Shown piece after piece: positions 58,489 through 64,000 of a stretch of 64,000 nt of DNA. Made by a program: the position numbers and the translations under genes. The notes beneath the pieces are model-generated. The model had not been told where the DNA came from and searched no databases. It was given only the letters and a program-made list of their open reading frames with translations. Within the stretch, counting starts at the first letter, position 1. Each line of letters opens with the position of its first letter. The stretch is from Nocardia puris (lineage in GTDB: Bacteria > Actinomycetota > Actinomycetes > Mycobacteriales > Mycobacteriaceae). The stretch is taken from positions 1 through 64,000 of the forward strand of contig NZ_QNRE01000007.1 of the NCBI RefSeq assembly GCF_003315035.1. The letters are read 5' to 3'.

Positions 58489-59303
58489 CGGTACTCGACT
58501 CGATTCTCGACGGGGTCCGCGCGGATGTGGCCGCTCGGGAAGCCCTCCTGGATTTCCACGCCGTGAAGGCCGCCGCGGCCGCCGCGCCCGCCCCCCTGGA
58601 CGCGCGCGCCGCACTCCTCCAGGACGGTATCGGCGTCATCGCCGAGGTCAAGCGGGCCAGCCCCTCCAAGGGGCCGCTGGCCGACATCCCCGACCCGGCG
58701 AGTCTGGCCAAGTCCTACGAGGACGGCGGCGCCCGCGTCATCAGCGTGCTCACCGAGGGCCGCCGCTTCGGCGGTTCGCTCGACGATCTGGACGCCGTGC
58801 GCGCCACCGTCGACATCCCGATCCTGCGCAAGGACTTCGTGGTGGGGCCGTACCAGATCCACGAGGCCCGCGCGCACGGCGCCGACGTCATCCTGCTGAT
58901 CGTGGCCGCGCTGGAACAGGACGTGCTCGCCTCCCTGATCGACCGCACCGAATCGCTCGGCATGACCGCGCTGGTGGAGGTGCACACCGAGGAGGAGGCC
59001 GACCGCGCGCTGGAGGCCGGCGCGTCGGTGATCGGCGTGAACGCCCGCAACCTCAAGACGCTCGAGGTCGACCGCGACGTGTTCGCCCGCATCGCCCCCG
59101 GCCTGCCCACCGAGGTCATCCGGATCGCCGAGTCCGGCATCCGCGGCACCGCCGACCTGCTGGCCTACGCCGGCGCGGGCGCCGACGCGGTGCTCGTCGG
59201 CGAGGGACTGGTGACCAGCGGTGATCCGCGCGCCGCCGTCTCCGAGCTGGTGACCGCGGGCACCCACCCGTCCTGCCCGAAGCCGGCCCGGCGGGGCCGG
59301 TGA
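58485..59303 (+). CDS. trpC: Indole-3-glycerol-phosphate synthase TrpC
   Basis: A 272-residue (beta/alpha)8 enzyme closing the indole ring. Conserved parts are IAEVKRASPSKGPLA with the catalytic Lys, GARVISVLTEGRRFGGS, PILRKDFVVGPYQIHEARAHGAD, EVHTEEEADRAL, GVNARNLKTLEVD and AESGIRGTADL. ATG 58485 has an aaggatt site. It is a monofunctional TrpC; the isomerase step is left to HisA/PriA. Its stop overlaps the trpB GTG. Confidence 0.97.
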   Translation: MTVLDSILDGVRADVAAREALLDFHAVKAAAAAAPAPLDARAALLQDGIGVIAEVKRASPSKGPLADIPDPASLAKSYEDGGARVISVLTEGRRFGGSLDDLDAVRATVDIPILRKDFVVGPYQIHEARAHGADVILLIVAALEQDVLASLIDRTESLGMTALVEVHTEEEADRALEAGASVIGVNARNLKTLEVDRDVFARIAPGLPTEVIRIAESGIRGTADLLAYAGAGADAVLVGEGLVTSGDPRAAVSELVTAGTHPSCPKPARRGR

Positions 59304-60565
59304 GGGGCGTGGACGCACTGCCCAGGGCCAGCGTCGGGGTCGCGCAGCCGAGCGCGCACGAACCCGATCTGGGCGGTCACTTCGGCGTCTACGGCGGCAG
59401 GCACGTGCCCGAGGCGCTGATGGCGGTGATCGAGGAGGTCACCGCCGAATACGAGAAGTGCCGGGGTGACCACACCTTCCTCGACGAGCTGGACCGCCTC
59501 CAGCGCGACTACACCGGCCGTCCGTCGCCGGTGTTCGAGTGCACGCGGCTGGCCGAGCACGCGGGCGGCGCGCGCATCGTGCTCAAGCGCGAGGACCTGA
59601 ACCACACCGGCTCGCACAAGATCAATAACGTGCTGGGCCAGGTGCTGCTGGCCAAGCGCATGGGCAAGACCCGCGTGATCGCCGAGACCGGCGCCGGCCA
59701 GCACGGCGTGGCCACGGCCACCGCGTGCGCGCTGCTCGGCCTGGACTGCGTGATCTACATGGGCGCTGTCGACACCGCCCGCCAGGCGCTGAACGTGGCG
59801 CGGATGCGGCTGCTGGGGTCCGAGGTGGTCTCGGTGACCACCGGTTCGCAGACGCTCAAGGACGCCATCAACGAGGCGCTGCGCGACTGGGTGACCAACG
59901 CCGAGGAGACCTACTACTGCTTCGGCACCGCCGCGGGCCCGCACCCGTTCCCGCTCATGGTGCGTGACTTCCAGCGCATCGTCGGGCTGGAGGCGCGCGA
60001 GCAGATCCAGGATCTGGTGGGCAGGCTGCCCGACGCCGTCACGGCGTGCGTGGGCGGCGGCTCCAACGCCATCGGCATCTTCCACGCCTTCCTCGACGAT
60101 CCCGGGGTGCGCCTGATCGGCTACGAGGCGGCGGGCGACGGCGTCGAAACCGGAAGGCACGCCGCCACATTCACCGGCGGCACGCCCGGCGCGTTCCAGG
60201 GCGCGTACTCGTACCTGTTGCAGGACGAGGACGGCCAGACCATCGAATCCCATTCCATCTCGGCCGGTCTGGACTACCCGGGCGTCGGCCCCGAGCACGC
60301 CTACCTCAAGGACATCGGGCGCGCCGAATACCTGCCGATCACCGACACCGAGGCGATGGACGCGCTGCTGCTGCTCAGCCGCAGCGAGGGCATCATCCCG
60401 GCGATCGAGTCCGCGCACGCCGTGGCGGGCGCGCTGAAGCTGGGCAAGGAGCTGGGCGAGGGCGCGGTCATCCTGGTCAACCTGTCCGGTCGCGGCGACA
60501 AGGACATGGACACCGCGGCCCGCTGGTTCGGGCTGTTCGACGCACCGCAGGAGACGCAGTCGTGA
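59300..60565 (+). CDS. trpB: Tryptophan synthase beta chain TrpB
   Basis: A 421-residue PLP enzyme condensing indole with serine. The conserved path is GHFGVYGGRHVPEALM, the Schiff-base Lys in KREDLNHTGSHKINN, the indole-site ETGAGQHGVATATA, CVGGGSNAIG for phosphate binding, and SAGLDYPGVGPEHA. GTG 59300 overlaps the trpC stop (GTGA). It works in an alpha2-beta2 complex with TrpA, whose gene follows after 76 bp. Confidence 0.98.
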   Translation: MRGVDALPRASVGVAQPSAHEPDLGGHFGVYGGRHVPEALMAVIEEVTAEYEKCRGDHTFLDELDRLQRDYTGRPSPVFECTRLAEHAGGARIVLKREDLNHTGSHKINNVLGQVLLAKRMGKTRVIAETGAGQHGVATATACALLGLDCVIYMGAVDTARQALNVARMRLLGSEVVSVTTGSQTLKDAINEALRDWVTNAEETYYCFGTAAGPHPFPLMVRDFQRIVGLEAREQIQDLVGRLPDAVTACVGGGSNAIGIFHAFLDDPGVRLIGYEAAGDGVETGRHAATFTGGTPGAFQGAYSYLLQDEDGQTIESHSISAGLDYPGVGPEHAYLKDIGRAEYLPITDTEAMDALLLLSRSEGIIPAIESAHAVAGALKLGKELGEGAVILVNLSGRGDKDMDTAARWFGLFDAPQETQS

Positions 60566-60641
60566 AGGAGCGTCAGCGAGTGAACCATCAACACAGCGTC
60601 GCTTGGCGAACGGCGGAACCGAGCGCCAGCGAGGTGAAGCC

Positions 60642-61445
60642 GTGAGCCAGCAGTCCCGCCTCGCCAATACGTTCGCCGCGGCGCGTGCCGAGAACCGGGC
60701 CGCGCTGATCGGCTACCTGCCCGCGGGCTACCCCGACCTGGCCGGGTCCATCGATGCGTGCCGCGCCCTGGTCGAATCCGGGTGCGACATCGTGGAAGTC
60801 GGCGTCGCCTACTCCGATCCGGTGATGGACGGTCCCACCATCCAGGCCGCCGCCGAACAGGCGCTGCGCGCCGGGGTGCGGGTGCGCGACGTGTTCGCCG
60901 TCGTGGAGGCCATCACCGCGGCGGGCGGCAAGGCCGTGGTGATGAGCTACTGGAACCCGATCCTCAAGTACGGCGTCGACCGCTTCGCGCGCGATCTCGC
61001 GGCCGCGGGCGGCTCGGGCATCATCACCCCGAATCTCATCCCGGAGGAGGCCGATGACTGGTTCGTCGCCTCCGCCGCGCACGATCTGGACCGCATCTTC
61101 CTGGTCGCGCCGTCCTCCACCGAGGAGCGCCTGGTCAAGACCCTCGAGGCCTCGCGCGGTTTCGTGTACGCGTCCTCGACCATGGGCGTTACCGGCGCGC
61201 GCGACGCGGTGTCCTCGGCGGCGCCCGCCCTGTGCGCGCGCATCCGCGCCCACTCCGACATCCCGATCGGCGTCGGTCTCGGCGTCCGCGACGGCGCGCA
61301 GGCGGCCGAGATCGCGGCCTACGCCGACGGCGTGATCGTGGGTTCGGCACTGGTGTCGGCGGTGGCGCAGGGGCTCGACGCGGTGCGCTCGCTCACGGCC
61401 GAACTGGCCGAGGGCGTGCGGTCGGCGGCGGTCGTCTCGCAGTAG
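60642..61445 (+). CDS. trpA: Tryptophan synthase alpha chain TrpA
   Basis: A 267-residue (beta/alpha)8 enzyme releasing indole from indole-3-glycerol phosphate. Catalytic Glu lies in VESGCDIVEVGVAYSDPVMDGPTIQ; other parts are VVMSYWNPIL, LIPEEADDW, GFVYASSTMGVTGAR and GVGLGVRDGAQA. The usual PFSDP is AYSDP here, a known family variation in actinobacteria. GTG 60642 was chosen with a ggtgaag site. A hairpin follows before lgt. Confidence 0.97.
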   Translation: MSQQSRLANTFAAARAENRAALIGYLPAGYPDLAGSIDACRALVESGCDIVEVGVAYSDPVMDGPTIQAAAEQALRAGVRVRDVFAVVEAITAAGGKAVVMSYWNPILKYGVDRFARDLAAAGGSGIITPNLIPEEADDWFVASAAHDLDRIFLVAPSSTEERLVKTLEASRGFVYASSTMGVTGARDAVSSAAPALCARIRAHSDIPIGVGLGVRDGAQAAEIAAYADGVIVGSALVSAVAQGLDAVRSLTAELAEGVRSAAVVSQ

Positions 61446-61455
61446 CCCGGGCGAT

Positions 61456-61476
61456 CCGCGGCACCCCGCCGCGGAC
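61456..61476 (+). terminator. Hairpin between trpA and lgt
   Basis: TCCGCGGC (61456-61463) pairs with GCCGCGGA (61469-61476) around ACCCC. No T tract follows. It may partly end the trp transcript. Confidence 0.45.
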
Positions 61477-61529
61477 GCACGGCACCGCCGGATCTCACCG
61501 TCGGCGCGTCCTCGACTACGGTTGGCCCC

Positions 61530-62870
61530 GTGACCTTACGAAGCGATGTGCTGGCCTACATTCCCAGCCCCCCGCAGGGCGTGTGGCAACTCGGGCCGAT
61601 CCCGTTGCGGGCCTACGCCCTGTGCATCATCCTCGGCATCATTGTCGCCATCTGGTGGGGTGAGCGGCGCTGGCGCGAGCGCGGCGGACAGCAGGGCACC
61701 GTGCTCGACGTGGCGATGTTCGCCGTGCCGTTCGGATTGATCGGCGGGCGGCTCTACCACGTGGCCACCGACTGGCAGAAGTACTTCGGCGAGGGCGGCA
61801 AGCCCATCGAGGCGCTCTACATCTGGCAGGGCGGCCTCGGGATCTGGGGCGCGGTGCTGCTCGGCGGCCTCGGCGCCTGGATCGGCTGCCGTGTCTACAA
61901 GGTCCCGCTACCCGCGTTCGGCGACGCCATCGCCCCGCCGATCCTGCTGGCGCAGGCCATCGGCCGCCTCGGCAACTGGTTCAACCAGGAGCTCTACGGT
62001 CGCGAGACCACCGTGCCGTGGGGTCTGGAGATCTACCCGCGCTTCAACTCGGCGGGCGATCCCGATCCTATGAGCGGCGTCTCCAACGGCGTGGTCGAGA
62101 AGGTCGTGCATCCCACCTTCTTGTACGAGATGGTGTGGAACATCCTGGTCGTGGTGTTGCTGGTGCAGATCGACAAGCGCTGGCGCATCGGCCACGGCCG
62201 CCTGTTCGCGCTCTACGTCGCCGGTTACAGCTTCGGCCGTTTCTTCGTGGAGCTGATGCGCGACGACGAGGCCACCACCATCGCGGGCATCCGCATCAAC
62301 TCGTTCACCTCGGCGATCGTCTTCCTCGCGGCCATGGCGTATTTCGTGTTCGCGACCAAGGGGCGCGAGGCCGCCGCCCTGCTGCAACCGGGTGCCATGA
62401 CGCGGCCGTGGCCGTGGCAGTTCGGCAAGCTGCGCGAGGTGGGGGAAGCCGCGTCGGCGGCCGGTGCCGTGGAAGGCGCGACGCTGACGAAAACCGCTGT
62501 CTCCGAGAAGGATTCGGAGACCGGGGGAGACAGCGCGGGGAAGGACGAGTCCGGTGGCGGGAAGCCGAAGCTGGACAAGGACGAGTCGGCTTCGGCGGCA
62601 GCGGATTCCGGCGACGACGAATCGGCGGGCGAGACCGGCGATTCCGGGTCGGCGAAGGGCGACGGGTCCGACGCAGAGAAGGGTGCGGACGCCGAGTCGG
62701 GTGCGGATGTCGAGCCGAAGTCCGTAACCGAGTCGAAGTCCGAGACCGACACCAAGTCGAAGTCCGAGACCTCAGAGTCGGACGCCGAGGCGGCCGCCAC
62801 CGACGACCCCAAGGCCGACGAGCCGAAGAACGGCACGGCGACCCCCGCGAAGTCCAAGGCCGCCGAGTAA
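61530..62870 (+). CDS. lgt: Prolipoprotein diacylglyceryl transferase Lgt with long acidic tail
   Basis: A 446-residue membrane enzyme that attaches diacylglycerol to the lipobox Cys of lipoproteins. The ~290-residue core has about seven membrane segments and the family signatures GGRLYHVATDW, IWQGGLGIWGAV, GRLGNWFNQELYGR, HPTFLYEMVWN and GYSFGRFFVELMRDDE. The remaining ~150 residues are a low-complexity tail of Ser, Glu, Asp, Lys and Ala (ESKSETDTKSKSETSESD), probably disordered and cytoplasmic. GTG 61530 is the start. It supplies the several lipoproteins encoded nearby. Confidence 0.96.
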   Translation: MTLRSDVLAYIPSPPQGVWQLGPIPLRAYALCIILGIIVAIWWGERRWRERGGQQGTVLDVAMFAVPFGLIGGRLYHVATDWQKYFGEGGKPIEALYIWQGGLGIWGAVLLGGLGAWIGCRVYKVPLPAFGDAIAPPILLAQAIGRLGNWFNQELYGRETTVPWGLEIYPRFNSAGDPDPMSGVSNGVVEKVVHPTFLYEMVWNILVVVLLVQIDKRWRIGHGRLFALYVAGYSFGRFFVELMRDDEATTIAGIRINSFTSAIVFLAAMAYFVFATKGREAAALLQPGAMTRPWPWQFGKLREVGEAASAAGAVEGATLTKTAVSEKDSETGGDSAGKDESGGGKPKLDKDESASAAADSGDDESAGETGDSGSAKGDGSDAEKGADAESGADVEPKSVTESKSETDTKSKSETSESDAEAAATDDPKADEPKNGTATPAKSKAAE

Positions 62871-62887
62871 CCACCCGCCCGGCCGAA

Positions 62888-62925
62888 TCGCGCGCGGACG
62901 TGAACGAATCCACGCCCGCGCGCGA
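62888..62925 (+). terminator. Hairpin after lgt
   Basis: TCGCGCGCGG (62888-62897) pairs with CCGCGCGCGA (62916-62925), with an inner CGTG/CACG extension. It lies 17 bases behind the lgt stop. Confidence 0.55.
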
Positions 62926-63001
62926 TAACGACTCGGAGCCCGCCGCCGGAACGTCTCGGCGGTGGACACGACAAGAACGCTCGCCGCGGCGAGAATGACT
63001 C

Positions 63002-63030
63002 GGGATCGCCGCCCGTCCGGCGGTGATCCC
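63002..63030. terminator. Second hairpin between lgt and the TM2 gene
   Basis: GGGATCGCCGCC (63002-63013) pairs with GGCGGTGATCCC (63019-63030) with one G-T pair and a five-base loop. It could terminate transcripts or lie in the leader of the TM2 gene. Confidence 0.4.
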
Positions 63031-63075
63031 GATCGGGGCCAGCACCTGGTTGCCCGCAGGATGAGGAGGACGTGA

Positions 63076-63537
63076 GTGACCGACCCCTATCAGAACCAGC
63101 CGGGCGCCGGCGGCCCGCAGTACGGCCCGCCCGGTACGGGCCCGAATCTGGGCAAGGATACGAGCCAACCGCACTACGAGCAGGCCCAGTACGGCCAGCA
63201 GCAGCCGTACCCCCAGCCCGGCCCCTACGGCCAGCCGCCGCAGGGCGCGTATCCGCCCCCGTATGGTCCGCCCGGCTACAACCCGGCCGACCCCGAGGCG
63301 CCGTTCGGCCGTGACTACTACGGCGTGCCCTACTCCGACAAGCAGAAGATCATCGCGGGCATCCTGCAACTGCTGATCGGCACCCTCGGCATCGGCCGCT
63401 TCTACTTGGGCTACACCACGATCGGCATCCTCCAGATCATCACCTGCGGTGGTTTCGGCATCTGGTCGCTCATCGACGCGATCCTGATCTTGATGGGCAA
63501 GGTGCCCGACGCCAACGGGCGTCCCCTGCGGGACTGA
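63076..63537 (+). CDS. TM2 domain-containing membrane protein
   Basis: A 153-residue protein. The N-terminal ~75 residues are Pro/Gln/Gly/Tyr-rich and repetitive (QYGQQQPYPQPGPYGQPPQ). The C-terminal part is a TM2 domain: KQKIIAGILQLLIGTLGIGRFYLG and a second helix GILQIITCGGFGIWSLIDAILIL joined by the typical short turn. GTG 63076 follows a gaggaggacgtga site. TM2 proteins are small membrane proteins of unclear function; such Pro-rich heads are common in nocardiae. Confidence 0.87.
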   Translation: MTDPYQNQPGAGGPQYGPPGTGPNLGKDTSQPHYEQAQYGQQQPYPQPGPYGQPPQGAYPPPYGPPGYNPADPEAPFGRDYYGVPYSDKQKIIAGILQLLIGTLGIGRFYLGYTTIGILQIITCGGFGIWSLIDAILILMGKVPDANGRPLRD

Positions 63538-63544
63538 GCACGAC

Positions 63545-63572
63545 GCGGGCGTCGCCGGAGCGCGGCGCCCGC
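63545..63572 (+). terminator. Hairpin after the TM2 gene
   Basis: GCGGGCG (63545-63551) pairs with CGCCCGC (63566-63572) a few bases behind the TM2 stop; further inner pairing is possible. No T tract directly follows. Confidence 0.45.
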
Positions 63573-63700
63573 GGCATTTCCGGCCGGGTTTTCATTCCGC
63601 ATGATTCGAATACTGGCCATTCGGCCCGCAGGGGCGTATGTTTCCCCGGTCCTGTGTGTCGCGTTGGGGGTCCCGCCCCGCGCAGAAGAGAGGGATCTCC

Positions 63701-64000
63701 GTGCGTCGCAAGCTGTTCGCCGCCGTGTTCGCCGTCGTCGCCGCCACCGGCCTCACCGCGTGCGGTGGTTCCGACGACCCGTCCGTCCTGAAGATCGGTA
63801 CCGAGGGCACCTACGCGCCCTTCAGCTTCCAGGGCACCGACGGCGCCCTGACCGGGTACGACGTGGAAGTGGCCCGCGCCGTGGGCGACAAGCTCGGCCG
63901 CACCGTGGAATTCGTGCAGACCCCGTGGGACGCGATCTTCGCGGGTCTGGAGTCCAAGCGCTTCGACGTGGTCGCCAACCAGGTCACCATCACCGACGAC
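63701..64000 (+). CDS. Amino-acid-type ABC transporter substrate-binding lipoprotein (5' part)
   Basis: The frame is open from GTG 63701 to the window end, so only the first 100 residues are visible. A lipoprotein signal ends in GLTAC, followed by the SBP_bac_3 fold: LKIGTEGTYAPFSFQG, GYDVEVARAVGDKLG, FVQTPWDAIFAGLESKRFDVVANQVTIT. This is typical for polar amino acid or cystine importers. A gaagagaggg site precedes the start. The rest of the gene and any permease lie outside the window. Confidence 0.9.
   Translation, partial: MRRKLFAAVFAVVAATGLTACGGSDDPSVLKIGTEGTYAPFSFQGTDGALTGYDVEVARAVGDKLGRTVEFVQTPWDAIFAGLESKRFDVVANQVTITDD

Overview
The window is high-GC actinobacterial DNA and most probably from Nocardia or a close relative in the Mycobacteriales. 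It opens in the 3' end of a 5S rRNA. Its backbone follows the gene order of Mycobacterium tuberculosis Rv1589-Rv1614: bioB, a small biotin-synthase partner, a DUF2567 protein, a Nudix-type NAD regulator facing nadABC, then hisDCBH-hisA-IMPase-hisF-hisI, a peroxiredoxin, and trpE, a TIGR02234 membrane protein, trpC, trpB, trpA and lgt. Mycothiol/DinB-type proteins, GTG starts, ATGA/GTGA stop-start overlaps and dense MarR/TetR/AraC regulators fit this group. The genus is inferred from recall; no search was run.

Layout. 1-2087: 5S end with terminator, a frameshifted SRPBCC remnant, an AraC regulator and a RibD/DHFR-like enzyme. 2110-5610 (minus): a FecCD-type ABC importer whose leader carries a clear cobalamin riboswitch, which marks it as a vitamin B12/corrinoid importer. 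5700-14540: a membrane-anchored hydrolase, a sulfonate-type ABC importer with a flavin monooxygenase, an MFS exporter, a mycothiol-type protein facing an AraC regulator, and a secreted protein. 14609-17212: bioQ facing bioB-bsaP-DUF2567 across a palindromic operator. 17251-20380: a DUF1353 protein, an orphan thiamine-diphosphate enzyme and small ORFs. 20408-25106: NrtR facing nadABC across a perfect palindrome.

25293-44211 is accessory DNA between nadC and hisD. It holds GNAT and MarR genes, an MFS exporter broken by an internal deletion, a winged-helix protein, a 25-residue amphipathic peptide gene followed by ordered repeats and hairpins, a secreted hydrolase, a block of 55-bp repeats, arylamine N-acetyltransferase, a penicillin-binding lipoprotein and a Ser/Thr kinase. 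At 36400-41400 is an island with visibly lower GC. It carries an HTH-DUF5919 regulator and an inositol-monophosphatase-like enzyme on one strand. Facing them is a tightly coupled operon of a 40-aa ORF, a frameshifted nocardial protein, a 72-aa protein, a SAM methyltransferase and a CYTH protein. Two diverged copies of an XRE-gene 5' end plus its operator flank the island, which marks it as an insertion between an XRE regulator and the aldo/keto reductase that would otherwise be its divergent partner. It is the best candidate here for an undescribed system.

44450-62870 is the his and trp biosynthetic block. The his genes are interrupted twice: by a DUF1772-like gene, an NTF2-like lipoprotein and its MarR between hisH and hisA, and by a MarR gene plus a decayed F420-type oxidoreductase between hisF and hisI. 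The window closes with lgt (long acidic tail), a TM2-domain protein and the start of an amino-acid-type ABC binding protein cut by the window edge.
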